Positions 33,112 to 42,669 of a stretch of DNA of 64,000 nucleotides are shown here, piece after piece (position 1 is the first letter of the stretch; the number at the start of each line of letters is the position of its first letter). The position numbers and the translations under genes were made by a program. The notes under the pieces are model-generated. The model did not search any database, was not told the DNA's origin, and worked only from the letters and a program-made list of their open reading frames with translations. The DNA comes from Allomuricauda sp. TY007 (lineage in GTDB: Bacteria > Bacteroidota > Bacteroidia > Flavobacteriales > Flavobacteriaceae): the NCBI RefSeq assembly GCF_010468565.1, contig NZ_WUEG01000005.1:62001-126000 (forward strand). The letters are read 5' to 3'.

Positions 33112-34200
33112 ATGAAAAATACTGCACTTACCAAAACGCATGAGGCATTGGGAGCTAAAATGGTACCTTTTGCGGGCTATAATATGCCCGTTTCCTACGA
33201 AGGTGTAAATATTGAACACGAAACCGTTCGCAAAGGTGTGGGCGTTTTTGATGTCTCGCACATGGGGGAGTTTTTGATCGAGGGCCCACAGGCTTTGGAA
33301 CTGATCCAAAAAGTGACGACAAATGACGCTTCCAAATTGGCCGTTGGAAAAGCGCAGTATAGTTGTTTGCCCAACGAAACGGGCGGAATCGTGGACGATC
33401 TAATTGTTTATAGGGTAAAAGACGAGACCTATCTGTTGGTGGTGAATGCATCCAATATTGAAAAGGATTGGGACCATATTACAAAATATAATAAAACCAT
33501 TGATGCTGAAATGCGGGATATTTCAGATGATTATTCCCTATTGGCCATCCAAGGACCCAAGGCGGTAGAGGCTATGCAATCCATCACTTCTGTGGATTTA
33601 TCCGCCATTAAGTTCTACAACTTTGTTGTAGGTGATTTTGCAGGGATCGATTATGTAATCATATCCGCCACTGGATATACCGGTTCCGGAGGTTTTGAGA
33701 TCTATTGCAAGAATTCCGAAGTGCAACAAGTGTGGGACAAAGTCTTGGAAGCTGGAGCCGATTTTGGCATTAAACCTATTGGTTTGGCCGCCCGTGACAC
33801 CCTACGCTTGGAAATGGGTTATTGTCTTTACGGAAACGACATTGACGATACTACCTCTCCGTTTGAAGCTGGCTTGGGTTGGATTACCAAGTTCACGAAG
33901 GAATTTGTGAACAGCGAAAACTTTGCTAAAGAAAAAGCCGAAGGTCCCAAAAGAAAACTGGTAGCATTCCAAATGGAAGAGCGGGGGATCCCAAGAGCGG
34001 GATACCCTATTTTGGATACCGATGGCAACGAAGTAGGAAAAGTAACCTCGGGCACCATGTCGCCATCCCTCTCCAAAGGAATCGGGCTCGGCTATGTGAC
34101 CACCGAGTTTTCAAAAGTGGATACCCCTATCCATATTCAAATACGAAAAAATACTGTTTTGGCAAGCATTGTAAAATTGCCATTCTACAAAAACACCTAA
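33112..34200 (+). CDS. gcvT: glycine cleavage system T protein (aminomethyltransferase)
   Basis: A protein of 362 residues. Conserved segments include [11 protein letters not shown] near the N-terminus, ALQ-like LLAIQGP, and [20 protein letters not shown] in the folate-binding region, with the C-terminal GCV_T domain containing [12 protein letters not shown]. It transfers the methylene group from the H protein to tetrahydrofolate and releases ammonia. gcvP and gcvH are not in the window. It is 101 bases after thrC and 7 bases before the SDR gene. Confidence 0.95.
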   Translation: MKNTALTKTHEALGAKMVPFAGYNMPVSYEGVNIEHETVRKGVGVFDVSHMGEFLIEGPQALELIQKVTTNDASKLAVGKAQYSCLPNETGGIVDDLIVYRVKDETYLLVVNASNIEKDWDHITKYNKTIDAEMRDISDDYSLLAIQGPKAVEAMQSITSVDLSAIKFYNFVVGDFAGIDYVIISATGYTGSGGFEIYCKNSEVQQVWDKVLEAGADFGIKPIGLAARDTLRLEMGYCLYGNDIDDTTSPFEAGLGWITKFTKEFVNSENFAKEKAEGPKRKLVAFQMEERGIPRAGYPILDTDGNEVGKVTSGTMSPSLSKGIGLGYVTTEFSKVDTPIHIQIRKNTVLASIVKLPFYKNT

Positions 34201-34207
34201 TTAACAT

Positions 34208-35026
34208 TTGGATAAAAAAAAGATATTGATACTGGGAGCGAGTGGATTTGTGGGCAATGCCATATACAAAGAACTCTGCTCCTATTTTGATACTTACGGT
34301 ACTTACTGCTCCAATCGTTCTTTTGCCAAGAACAAACAGTTTTTACGCTACGATATTGAGGAAGATGATATTTTTAAGGTTCTTGAAAAGGTTAAGCCAG
34401 ATGTAATTGTTTCATCGCTCCGGGGAAATTTTCCCGCACAAATTCAAGCCCATCAACATTTGATGGAGTATTTGATGCAAACAGATACAAAATTGTACTT
34501 TATTTCATCTGCCAATGTTTTTGATGCCTACAGCAAGTTTCCATCGTATGAGCATGACAAAACCCTATCGTTAAGTGTCTATGGACGCCTCAAAATAAAA
34601 ATCGAAAACATGATGATGCGTTTACCTAAAGGTAAAACCGCAATACTTCGTGTACCTATGGTTTTTGGAAATGCTTCGCCCCGAATCAAAGAAATCAAGG
34701 AAAACATAGCAAACAAAGAACCTATTGAGGTATTCCCGAACCTTATCATTAACGTGACCAACGATGATAGGCTTACACAACAAATCCACTACCTCATCAA
34801 TAGAAACAAAACAGGCATTTATCATTTGGGCAGTAACGATCTTATCCAGCATGAGGAATTCATCAAAGAGGTCATCGAGCATTTGGGAAATTATCATCCG
34901 ATTTACAAAAGGGTCTACACCACCAACGAGGATAGATATTTGGCTGCTTTGCCCAAGGACAATGTCTTGCCAAAGAACCTGCGTATCAGTTGCCAAGAAA
35001 TTATAGAGCACCATCTCCCAGTATAG
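34208..35026 (+). CDS. NAD(P)-dependent SDR family protein (RmlD-like)
   Basis: A protein of 272 residues starting at TTG (34208). No ATG or GTG lies close, and the Rossmann motif ILGASGFVGNAI begins at residue 8, so a later start would destroy the nucleotide site. Similarity is to the RmlD/extended-SDR sugar nucleotide reductases (ISSANVFDAYS, a YGRLK active-site Tyr/Lys pair). The substrate is unknown. It lies 7 bases behind gcvT and is probably co-transcribed. Confidence 0.85.
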   Translation: MDKKKILILGASGFVGNAIYKELCSYFDTYGTYCSNRSFAKNKQFLRYDIEEDDIFKVLEKVKPDVIVSSLRGNFPAQIQAHQHLMEYLMQTDTKLYFISSANVFDAYSKFPSYEHDKTLSLSVYGRLKIKIENMMMRLPKGKTAILRVPMVFGNASPRIKEIKENIANKEPIEVFPNLIINVTNDDRLTQQIHYLINRNKTGIYHLGSNDLIQHEEFIKEVIEHLGNYHPIYKRVYTTNEDRYLAALPKDNVLPKNLRISCQEIIEHHLPV

Positions 35027-35074
35027 TTTTCTTTTGATCGCTTAATTGATTATCTTCTTGGAAAATGAAGATGT

Positions 35075-35356
35075 ATGAAAAAGTTGACCACAAATGAAAT
35101 TACAGCAGCCTTGAAAAACTTATCAGGTTGGACCTTAAAAGATGATATGATCGAGAAAACCTTCACTTTTGGGGACTTTAAGGAGGCCTTTGCGACAATG
35201 ACGCACATTGCTTTTGAATGTGAAAAGCGAAACCATCATCCCAATTGGGAAAATGTCTACAACAACCTCACGATCAAACTAAGCACACATGATGCCGACG
35301 GGCTTACCCAAAAGGATATCGACCTGGCAAAATCCATAGATGAAATAGTTGGGTAG
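35075..35356 (+). CDS. phhB: 4a-hydroxytetrahydrobiopterin dehydratase
   Basis: A protein of 93 residues, the full length of the PCD/DCoH family. The active-site segment EKRNHHPNWENVYN is intact, as is the C-terminal HDADGLTQKDIDLA. It regenerates the pterin cofactor used by aromatic amino acid hydroxylases; no such hydroxylase lies nearby. In some bacteria it is linked to molybdopterin or folate metabolism instead. Confidence 0.92.
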   Translation: MKKLTTNEITAALKNLSGWTLKDDMIEKTFTFGDFKEAFATMTHIAFECEKRNHHPNWENVYNNLTIKLSTHDADGLTQKDIDLAKSIDEIVG

Positions 35357-35427
35357 CACAACCCATATTCATCTTGACAAAGGGGCTTTTTTTGCTAAAT
35401 TTGCCATCATCCAGAATTTAAGATTAT

Positions 35428-36138
35428 ATGGGAAGAGCGTTCGAATTTAGAAAAGCACGTAAAATGAAGCGTTGGGCAGCCATGTCCAAAGCCTTTACAC
35501 GTATTGGGAAAGATATTGTTATGGCCGTTAAAGAAGGTGGCCCCGACCCCGATGCCAATTCCAAGCTACGTGCCGTAATTCAGAATGCCAAGTCCGTAAA
35601 CATGCCCAAGGACAATATTGAGCGTGCCATTAAAAGGGCTTCGGACAAAAGTCAGGGTGATTACAAAGAAGTGCTTTTTGAAGGCTACGCACCCCACGGT
35701 ATTGCCATCTTAATTGAAACGGCCACCGACAATAATACACGCACCGTGGCCAATATCCGAAGCTACTTTAACAAATGTAACGGAAGTTTGGGCACATCGG
35801 GCTCTGTTGAATTTATGTTCGACCATACCTGCAACTTTACCATCAACGGTGAGGGTATCGACCCTGAGGAACTGGAACTGGAAATGATCGATTTTGGTGC
35901 CGAAGAAGTATTTGTGGATGAAGACGGTATCCATATTTATGCGCCTTTTGAAAATTTTGGTGCCATTCAAAAAGAATTGGAATCGAGAGAGATTGAAATT
36001 GTTTCCTCTGGTTTTGACCGCATTCCACAAGTAACCAAAGAACTCAATGAAGAAGAAATGGCCGATGTAGAGAAACTTCTGGAAAAAATCGAAGAGGACG
36101 ATGATGTGCAGAACGTTTTTCATAGCATGAAAGAATAG
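35428..36138 (+). CDS. yebC: YebC/PmpR family protein
   Basis: A protein of 236 residues with the invariant N-terminus (MGRAFEFRKARKMKRWAAM; many relatives begin with AGHSKW) and the family's MPKDNIERAIKRA and NNTRTVANIRSYFNK segments. Family members bind DNA or act on ribosomes as stalling-rescue or translation factors; which applies here cannot be read. The N-terminus differs from the common GHSKW type and is the Bacteroidota variant. A G-rich terminator follows. Confidence 0.92.
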   Translation: MGRAFEFRKARKMKRWAAMSKAFTRIGKDIVMAVKEGGPDPDANSKLRAVIQNAKSVNMPKDNIERAIKRASDKSQGDYKEVLFEGYAPHGIAILIETATDNNTRTVANIRSYFNKCNGSLGTSGSVEFMFDHTCNFTINGEGIDPEELELEMIDFGAEEVFVDEDGIHIYAPFENFGAIQKELESREIEIVSSGFDRIPQVTKELNEEEMADVEKLLEKIEEDDDVQNVFHSMKE

Positions 36139-36163
36139 AAACTTCCCTTTATTATAAACAAAA

Positions 36164-36199
36164 AAAAGGGGGGGGGTGCCAGTTGGCAAGCCCCCTTTT
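36164..36199 (+). terminator. terminator after yebC with a nine-G run
   Basis: The outer stem is AAAAGGGGG with CCCCCTTTT, and an inner TGCCA/TGGCA arm closes the hairpin. The G-run is nine bases long (36168-36176). It is bidirectional in principle and also stands after the convergent amidohydrolase gene. Confidence 0.8.
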
Positions 36200-36219
36200 G
36201 TTCATTCCTTATTTAGTGA

Positions 36220-37224
36220 TCATTCAAATTTGGAAGCATCCAAATTAAAAAATCGCACTGCATTGTTAAAGAATATATCTCTTTTCTGCTCTTCGGAAAG
36301 GTAGTTGGCACTTTCAATCACTTCAATGGAAGTTTCGAGCAATTCCGGCCACATCATCAAATCCGTTCCATACATAATTCTTTTGGCAAAACCTGCCTGT
36401 ACCAAACGTTTTAGATACGCATGGATTTCCTCCAACGGATACGACCAAATAAAGCCGGCCAAATCCACATAAACATAAGCATTGGCGCCCATGAGTGCAA
36501 TCATTTGGTCTGCCATAGGGTAACCGGCATGCATTACCCAAATTTTCAGTTTAGGGTGTCTTGCCAACATATCTTCCAACAAAAAGGGTTGACCAAGAGA
36601 GGCCCTGTACTTAGGTCGTGTAATATTGGCCATGCCATTGCCGCCTGTTCCCATGTGTATTCCAACAGGGATACCCAATTCTTCGGCCACACCAAAGTAT
36701 TCATCCAGCGACATATCGCTTGGGGACATTCCTTGGTATTGGGGAGCCACTTCGCCCATTACTTTATAAAAGCCTGAGGACAATGAATCCCTAAATGCTT
36801 CAACTGTCATCTCATTGGCATTGCTGATTCCCAAAGATGGAATTATACGGTCGGGTGCTGCCTTATGCCATCTATGGATAACTTTAGCATCTCCGCTCAC
36901 CACCATAGTAATGTTCAATTCTTTATTGGCCCTAAGAATGGCTGCATCCATTTCGGCATCGCTTCTGGCGGGTTGTAAGGGAGAAATACAATTGGTATTT
37001 ATAAAAGATGGTGGCTCCTGGTTTGGGCCGCTGCCCGGCATATCTTTTAAAAACCATGGACACATAGGCGAAGCATTCGGATTGCCTCCCATGGCGTGCA
37101 CGTGCACATCAATAATGGGCAGTCTTTTTTTGGATTCTTGTGCCATTGAAGTATTGGCAAAAGAAAAGGATAAAAAACAACAGAGAATAGCTTTACCAAT
37201 AGATTGGAAGGTTGATAATTTCAT
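36220..37224 (-). CDS. exported amidohydrolase-family hydrolase
   Basis: A protein of 334 residues with a signal peptide (AILCCFLSFSFANTSMAQ) and an amidohydrolase_2-type TIM barrel: the HVHAMG metal motif (first two His), GIHMG, VMHAGYP and the late GTDLMMW Asp. The substrate is unknown; relatives include decarboxylases and lactonases. The exported location suggests a periplasmic or lipoprotein-like role. The gap to the upstream acyltransferase gene is 159 bases, so it may be transcribed alone. Confidence 0.82.
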   Translation of the reverse strand: MKLSTFQSIGKAILCCFLSFSFANTSMAQESKKRLPIIDVHVHAMGGNPNASPMCPWFLKDMPGSGPNQEPPSFINTNCISPLQPARSDAEMDAAILRANKELNITMVVSGDAKVIHRWHKAAPDRIIPSLGISNANEMTVEAFRDSLSSGFYKVMGEVAPQYQGMSPSDMSLDEYFGVAEELGIPVGIHMGTGGNGMANITRPKYRASLGQPFLLEDMLARHPKLKIWVMHAGYPMADQMIALMGANAYVYVDLAGFIWSYPLEEIHAYLKRLVQAGFAKRIMYGTDLMMWPELLETSIEVIESANYLSEEQKRDIFFNNAVRFFNLDASKFE

Positions 37225-37383
37225 AAATAGTTTGTTAGTTAATAATCAATTCAAGATAATGGTTTTTTAAGCAAAAGAACTTCCATATTGTACAATCACA
37301 CCATTTTTAAAATATAAGTTGGTATCATAACATGTTTGCATGTTTGATTTATAGCCATCAAAAATATTGGAAGGGGGTGTAAT

Positions 37384-37926
37384 TTAATCAAAGCTGTATT
37401 CGGGCACTTTTCCCTTTACCCCTTTATAAAAGTCTTGAATTTTTTGGAAGTCGTTTTCTTGATTGTCCGTAGTAAAAAACGGTTCCCCTATTTTGATTTC
37501 CTTCTTGCCAAAATCAAAAGCGACCATCACAATGGGCACATGGGCCTTTTTGGCGATATGATAAAATCCCGTTCTGAGCTGTTCTACCTTTTTTCGTGTT
37601 CCCTCTGGAGCCAATGCTAGGCGGAATATTTTTCTGGCATTGAAAACCTGAACGATATTATCTACCGTATTGGAATTTTTGGAACGATCTACGGGTGCAC
37701 CTCCAGTCCACCTAAAAAACCATCCGAACGGGGGCTTAAAAAGGCTCTTTTTGCCAATATAGTTAATTTCTTGGTTGACCACTTTCCTGATCAACAATCC
37801 CAAAAAGAAATCCAACCAATGGGTGTGCGGTACAACGATTACAACGCACTTTTTCACGTCGGGAAAGGAACCGCTGAGCTTCCATCCCAAAATATTGAAG
37901 TAAATAAATTTAGCGAGCCATTGCAT
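37384..37926 (-). CDS. PlsC-like acyltransferase
   Basis: A protein of 180 residues with the acyltransferase motif HTHWLD (His and Asp spaced by four) and a later APEGTRKK motif that binds the phosphate of the acceptor. It is shorter than standard PlsC and has one hydrophobic N-terminal segment. It resembles small lysophospholipid or lipid A-type acyltransferases. It lies 32 bases downstream of the KdnB-like gene on the same strand, which suggests a job in the outer-membrane lipid pathway; this is inferred. Confidence 0.82.
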   Translation of the reverse strand: MQWLAKFIYFNILGWKLSGSFPDVKKCVVIVVPHTHWLDFFLGLLIRKVVNQEINYIGKKSLFKPPFGWFFRWTGGAPVDRSKNSNTVDNIVQVFNARKIFRLALAPEGTRKKVEQLRTGFYHIAKKAHVPIVMVAFDFGKKEIKIGEPFFTTDNQENDFQKIQDFYKGVKGKVPEYSFD

Positions 37927-37958
37927 TTTTTGGCCATTTGCCCTATCAAGAGCAAATC

Positions 37959-39086
37959 TTATATTTTTTCATAAAGTGATTGAAGACGCTCTGGCGTCAT
38001 TATGGTTTTCCAATCCTTGCCCAGGGCGTTTTCCCAAAGGGGTTCCAAACTCATGGACACATTGATCATCACATCAAAATCGTTTTGGGTAAGGTCGGCA
38101 CAAACTCCTTTTGGTAATTGAATATTGTGCTTATCCATCATTTTATTGAACAACACTACGCCCTCGGGATAAAATTCTTCCAAATGTTGAAACACCAAAC
38201 AATTTCCTATTCCGTGTTTTACCCCCAAGACGTATGATAAACCATAGCTCATGGCATGTGCCACCCCAACCTGTGAATAAGCGATGCTCATTCCCCCGTG
38301 CCAAGATGCCATCATCAACTTGTCCCTGGAATCTTCTGCTGGAATATCTCCAAGAAATACATCTTGGCAAAGTTCCATGGCCTTCTCCCCATAACTCTGG
38401 CTAAAAGCATTCAGGTAAGTACCCGTTAAGGATTCCACACAATGGATAAAGCAATCCATACCGGTATAGAACCATTGGTCTTTGGGAACAGTTTTTGAAA
38501 AATCGGGATCCAAAAGTACTTGGTCAAAAGGTGTAAAATCCGAATTGATCCCCAATTTTTTTTCTGGTCCCAACAATACTGTGGTACGCGACACTTCGGC
38601 TCCTGTTCCACTAATGGTGGGGATTCCAACATGGTACAATGCCGGCTTGTTCACCAAATCCCATCCTTGGTAGTCCTTGGCGAGTCCTTTATTGTTCAAT
38701 AATATGGATACGGCCTTGGCCAAATCCAATAGCGTTCCTCCCCCAATACCTATAATGCCCGATGGAAGTTCGCTGTATTTTTCCCTGATCTGGGCAACAA
38801 GCGCATCAACTTGTGCTGTTTTGGGCTCCTCTTCCGCGGAAATAAAAATAACCTCGTCATTGAACATCAAAGGAACCTGTGCCAAGAACTGTTCGTTTTC
38901 GAAGAAATCGTCTACCAGAAAAATAAAGGGTGCCTCCGAACTTTTTCGCATTGGCAGCAAAATATCACTCAACTGTGAAAAGCTTCCCGCTCCAAAAATA
39001 ACTTTGGGTACCATGGGAAAGTTTCGGTAGGTGGTTTTATTTGCAGGGTTTATTTTATGCTTTTTCAAATTGCTTTCTATCTTCAT
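37959..39086 (-). CDS. kdnB: iron-containing alcohol dehydrogenase, KdnB-like Kdo 8-oxidase
   Basis: A protein of 375 residues of the iron-dependent alcohol dehydrogenase family: the NAD-binding GIGGGTLLDLAK, TISGTGAEVS, and metal ligands in MDCFIHCVE and GVAHAMSYGLSYVLGVKHG. Overall sequence and the neighbouring kdsB suggest KdnB, which oxidises carbon 8 of Kdo before an aminotransferase (KdnA) makes 8-amino-Kdo. KdnA is not in the window, so the pathway is inferred. The start overlaps the HAD gene stop by one base. Confidence 0.72.
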   Translation of the reverse strand: MKIESNLKKHKINPANKTTYRNFPMVPKVIFGAGSFSQLSDILLPMRKSSEAPFIFLVDDFFENEQFLAQVPLMFNDEVIFISAEEEPKTAQVDALVAQIREKYSELPSGIIGIGGGTLLDLAKAVSILLNNKGLAKDYQGWDLVNKPALYHVGIPTISGTGAEVSRTTVLLGPEKKLGINSDFTPFDQVLLDPDFSKTVPKDQWFYTGMDCFIHCVESLTGTYLNAFSQSYGEKAMELCQDVFLGDIPAEDSRDKLMMASWHGGMSIAYSQVGVAHAMSYGLSYVLGVKHGIGNCLVFQHLEEFYPEGVVLFNKMMDKHNIQLPKGVCADLTQNDFDVMINVSMSLEPLWENALGKDWKTIMTPERLQSLYEKI

Positions 39087-39790
39087 TAGTTATTCAAATA
39101 CTTCAAAATTTCTTTTAGACCATTAAGTTTTAGATGGTTGTTCACCAACTCGTCCTCGGAAACCATTTCGTGCGCCCATGTGGTATGAAATGGAACGTGA
39201 ACAGCTTGGGCCCCAATATTCAAGATGGGCAATATATCCGATTTTAAGGAATTGCCAATCATCAAAAACTCGCCCACATCTATATTTAAATGATCTAGTA
39301 AATTTTTATAGTTATTCTCTTTTTTATCGCTTAAAACTTCTACATGGTGAAAATATTTGGAAAGCCCGGACTTTTCCAACTTTCGCTCTTGGTCCAACAG
39401 GTCTCCCTTGGTCAGAACGACCAACCTATATTTTCCTACCAATTTGGATAGCACTTCCTCCACCCCATCGAGCAATTCCACGGGATGGGATATCATTTTC
39501 TTGCCCAGGTTCAATATTTCTCCAATGGTTTCTTGCGAAACCTTATTATTGGAAAGGTCCAGCGCAGATTCTATCATGGAGAGCATAAATCCTTTTATAC
39601 CATATCCATAAATATCCAAGTTGGCCATTTCTATTTTAAATAGCTCTTGGTCTATCTTGTTCTTGGTTTCGTAACCTTCCAAGAGTTCAGCAAACTTTTC
39701 TTCGGTATCCCTAAAATAGGTCTCGTTTACCCAAAGGGTATCGTCTGCATCAAAACCAATTGTTTTTATGTTGGAGAAATCTACTTCCAT
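39086..39790 (-). CDS. HAD-superfamily hydrolase
   Basis: A protein of 234 residues with HAD motif I (FDADDTLW), motif II (LTKGD) and motif IV (GNSLKSD), and a helical cap domain between I and II. It is a phosphatase of the HAD-IA group. It is too long and of the wrong cap type for KdsC, the Kdo-8-phosphate phosphatase. It lies between kdsB and kdnB, overlapping kdsB by 10 bases, so a role in Kdo or lipopolysaccharide sugar metabolism is possible but unproven. Confidence 0.82.
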   Translation of the reverse strand: MEVDFSNIKTIGFDADDTLWVNETYFRDTEEKFAELLEGYETKNKIDQELFKIEMANLDIYGYGIKGFMLSMIESALDLSNNKVSQETIGEILNLGKKMISHPVELLDGVEEVLSKLVGKYRLVVLTKGDLLDQERKLEKSGLSKYFHHVEVLSDKKENNYKNLLDHLNIDVGEFLMIGNSLKSDILPILNIGAQAVHVPFHTTWAHEMVSEDELVNNHLKLNGLKEILKYLNN

Positions 39791-40509
39791 ATTTTTCTGG
39801 CTCGATCTAAATCCTCATGGGTATCAATTTCTATACCCGTAACATGGGTTTCCACCATTTTTATTTTCCTACCGTACTCCAAAAATCGGATGGCCTCTAT
39901 TTTTTCCTTGGCCTCCAAAGGCAACATGGGCAACTTTTTAAAATCCATGAGTGCCCGCTTTCTGAAAACATATACCCCTTTATGTTTATAGTAGGGCGCC
40001 TCCACTTCTTTGTCCCTTGGATAAGGAATCGGGGAACGTGAAAAATAAAGGGCGAAATCTTGATTGTCCACGATAACCTTTACGGTGTTGGGGTTGGATA
40101 TTTCATCCCAGTCGGTAATCGGTGTCATCAATGATCCTAGGTCAATTTCTTTCGCTGTATCATTTTTGAATACTTTGATAATTTTTTCCAAACTTTCGGC
40201 ATCAATAAAAGGCTCATCCCCTTGAACATTGATTACAATATCCACATCCATATCTTCCACAGCCTCCGCAATTCGGTCGCTACCGCTTTCGTGTGTTGTT
40301 TTGCTCATGATCACATTACCTCCTATCTCTTTGATCACATCGGAGATTATGGGGCTATCGGTGACGACGTACACTTCGTTAAAAAGTCCTGTATTAACGG
40401 CTGCTTCGTAGGTTCTGACAATCACGGGTTTCCCACCAAGGTCCTGCATCAGTTTAGCGGGAAACCTGGAGGCCTGATAGCGAGCGGGAATCATGGAAAT
40501 TATATTCAC
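39781..40509 (-). CDS. kdsB: CMP-Kdo synthetase
   Basis: A protein of 242 residues with the nucleotidyltransferase signature [21 protein letters not shown] at the N-terminus, and NVQGDEPFI and the late [13 protein letters not shown] typical of KdsB. It activates Kdo with CTP for lipopolysaccharide core assembly. The KdnB-like gene beside it suggests the substrate in this organism may be 8-amino-Kdo. The gap to the upstream DUF4126 gene is 25 bases. Confidence 0.93.
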   Translation of the reverse strand: MNIISMIPARYQASRFPAKLMQDLGGKPVIVRTYEAAVNTGLFNEVYVVTDSPIISDVIKEIGGNVIMSKTTHESGSDRIAEAVEDMDVDIVINVQGDEPFIDAESLEKIIKVFKNDTAKEIDLGSLMTPITDWDEISNPNTVKVIVDNQDFALYFSRSPIPYPRDKEVEAPYYKHKGVYVFRKRALMDFKKLPMLPLEAKEKIEAIRFLEYGRKIKMVETHVTGIEIDTHEDLDRARKIWK

Positions 40510-40534
40510 TTTATTTCTGTTGCTTGAATGAATG

Positions 40535-41104
40535 TTATTTTTTGGGTCTGATCTTTCTATAAATCCTGAATATGATCAATAAAATGATGATTACCAGAAT
40601 AGCTGCAATGGGCGGCACCAAGATGGATGCCGTACTAACGGCCACAGCTGCCCCGGTTTCCACCGTCGATACCAAAGGATTTGCCAATCCTCCTGTGGTT
40701 CCGGTGGATGTTAACCTACCTGCTGCATTGGCCCCTTTTATGGCCGTTGCCGTTCCGCCCCCGGCGATAATGGCCAAGGACCAAGTGACCACGGGGTCCA
40801 AATTTGCTGCTGTGGACACCACTACGGCGGTACCTGCAATTCCGGCCAAGGGAATGGCAATACTATCCAAAACATTGTCCACCCAAGGAATGAAATAGGC
40901 GAAAATCTCAACAATGGTAGCCACTCCCAAGGTAATGAGAGCTGTCAAACTTCCAATCCACTGCCAGCTTTCGTTTAGATCCCAAACTCCCAAATATGCC
41001 GCAAAACTTAGGGCAAAAAGTGGCAAAAAAACACGAAAACCGACCGAGGCCGCCAATCCAATTCCGAGGAACAAACTTATTATGGTATCTGGTTCAATAT
41101 TCAT
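40535..41104 (-). CDS. DUF4126 membrane protein
   Basis: A protein of 189 residues with about five membrane helices and small-residue-rich segments ([36 protein letters not shown]) typical of DUF4126. The function is not known. It is in a minus-strand run between the RecD-like helicase gene (24 bases upstream) and kdsB. Confidence 0.8.
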   Translation of the reverse strand: MNIEPDTIISLFLGIGLAASVGFRVFLPLFALSFAAYLGVWDLNESWQWIGSLTALITLGVATIVEIFAYFIPWVDNVLDSIAIPLAGIAGTAVVVSTAANLDPVVTWSLAIIAGGGTATAIKGANAAGRLTSTGTTGGLANPLVSTVETGAAVAVSTASILVPPIAAILVIIILLIIFRIYRKIRPKK

Positions 41105-41128
41105 GCTGATGTCTAAAATAGGTTTTTC

Positions 41129-42562
41129 CTAGTCAAGAAAAAAATCATCCTTGAAACCTATTAAGTAGAGTTGTCGTTCTGCCCTCGTAACAGCAGTGTA
41201 AAGCCATCTCAAATAATCCTTGTCCACTCCATTGGGCAGATAGGGTTGCTCCACAAAAACGGTATCCCATTGCCCCCCTTGCGATTTGTGGCAAGTAATC
41301 GCATAGGAAAACTTGACTTGCAGTGCGTTAAAGAACCTGTTGTTCTTCACCCCTAAAAACTTTCGGTATTTGGATTTTTCGTGTGCGTAGTCCTTCATTA
41401 CCTCTTGGTAGAGTTTGTTTCCATCTTCATAAGAGAGGGAAGGCGTCACCGCGGTAATCGTATCCAACAAAAGAACAGTTTCAAAAGGTTTCTGGTTGGG
41501 ATAATCAACCATTTTCACCTTTACCTCCGCAAACTTAAACCCATACAATTCTTTGATGGCAAAGAGTTCCAGCACCTCTATAATGTCTCCATTGGCTATA
41601 AAACCGGCTTCGGAATTGGGTTTTAGCCAGAAGTAATTGTTCTTTACGACCATCATGTAATCCCCGACCGAAATTTCATTATCCAAAAAAAGAATACGTT
41701 CACGAATGTTCTGATTGTAAAGGTTGGCCCTTTTGTTCGAGCGCACAATTATGGCCGTTTGTTCCTTTCCGTTTTCACCGTAAGATGAATCAATGGCTTC
41801 CTGTATTTCGTTACCATCTATTAAACGGACAATGTCCTTGTAGTGGGCCAAATCAAATTTAAAGTCCTCAAAAAACTCAGATTGCAATTGCTCCCGAAGG
41901 TTGGTCGCATTATAAAGGATGCCCGAATCATCCGATTGCCGCATTACCTCATCCAACTCCAAACATTCCACTTCTTTATCATAATTTAAGGATAGGCGAT
42001 TTTCATCGAGTGCAGGACTCAACTCCAATTTTACGGGCGGTAATTGGGCGGTATCCCCGATCAATATCAATTTACAGTTATGCCCAGAGTGCACATAATA
42101 CATAAGGTCATCCAAAAGCGAACCATTTTCGAACAGTTTGGAATCTGCGGGTGTATCCGGAATCATAGATGCTTCGTCCACTATAAAAACGGTGTTGCGA
42201 TGTTTGTTCGGTGCCAAAACAAATTGAATCCCCCCGCCCGATTGTTTCTTCGGAAAATATATCTTTTTATGAATGGTAAAGGCTTTATTTCCGGAGTAAA
42301 CGGACATAACTTTTGCGGCCCTGCCCGTAGGAGCCATCAAAACCGAACTCATTTTAACTTTCCAAAGACTGCTCACCAATGTGGCCACCAATGTCGTTTT
42401 TCCCGTTCCAGCAAATCCTTTTAAAAGGAACACTTTGTCCTTTTGACCATCTAAAACAAAGTTAGCCAGCTTATTAAGTGCAAGACCTTGTTTTTGGGTA
42501 GGTGCGTGCGGGAATTTTTCAGTTAAAATCTTTAAAAAAGTAGGTGCGTCAAAATCCTTCAT
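41129..42562 (-). CDS. RecD-like ATP-dependent DNA helicase (SF1)
   Basis: A protein of 477 residues with Walker A (GFAGTGKTTL), Walker B (FIVDEASMI), a QLPPVKLEL segment (motif III) and late SYAITCHKSQGGQWD and YTAVTRAERQLYL (motifs V and VI). It lacks the long N-terminal domain of RecD2. This compact form is common in Bacteroidota and is often annotated as exodeoxyribonuclease V alpha-like. It likely acts in DNA repair. Partners RecB/RecC are not nearby. It diverges from the 42670 gene. Confidence 0.88.
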   Translation of the reverse strand: MKDFDAPTFLKILTEKFPHAPTQKQGLALNKLANFVLDGQKDKVFLLKGFAGTGKTTLVATLVSSLWKVKMSSVLMAPTGRAAKVMSVYSGNKAFTIHKKIYFPKKQSGGGIQFVLAPNKHRNTVFIVDEASMIPDTPADSKLFENGSLLDDLMYYVHSGHNCKLILIGDTAQLPPVKLELSPALDENRLSLNYDKEVECLELDEVMRQSDDSGILYNATNLREQLQSEFFEDFKFDLAHYKDIVRLIDGNEIQEAIDSSYGENGKEQTAIIVRSNKRANLYNQNIRERILFLDNEISVGDYMMVVKNNYFWLKPNSEAGFIANGDIIEVLELFAIKELYGFKFAEVKVKMVDYPNQKPFETVLLLDTITAVTPSLSYEDGNKLYQEVMKDYAHEKSKYRKFLGVKNNRFFNALQVKFSYAITCHKSQGGQWDTVFVEQPYLPNGVDKDYLRWLYTAVTRAERQLYLIGFKDDFFLD

Positions 42563-42599
42563 GAGTGCTAAATATAGTGGTCTTTTTTAAAGCAAAAAG

Positions 42600-42629
42600 T
42601 TTCCCAATAAAAAAAATATTGTAGATTTG
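42600..42629 (+). promoter_or_regulatory. promoter of the 42670 gene
   Basis: TTTC (42600-42603, one mismatch to TTTG), an 18-base spacer and TAGATTTG (42622-42629, full match). The predicted start is near 42635, about 35 bases before the ATG. Confidence 0.55.
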
Positions 42630-42669
42630 TCTGTAACCACTAAATTAACTTTGAAAGACAGTATCAGAT

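Noticed and set aside
36168..36176. G9 run as a phase-variation switch
   Set aside because: It is not inside or directly upstream of a gene start; it sits in a terminator between convergent genes.
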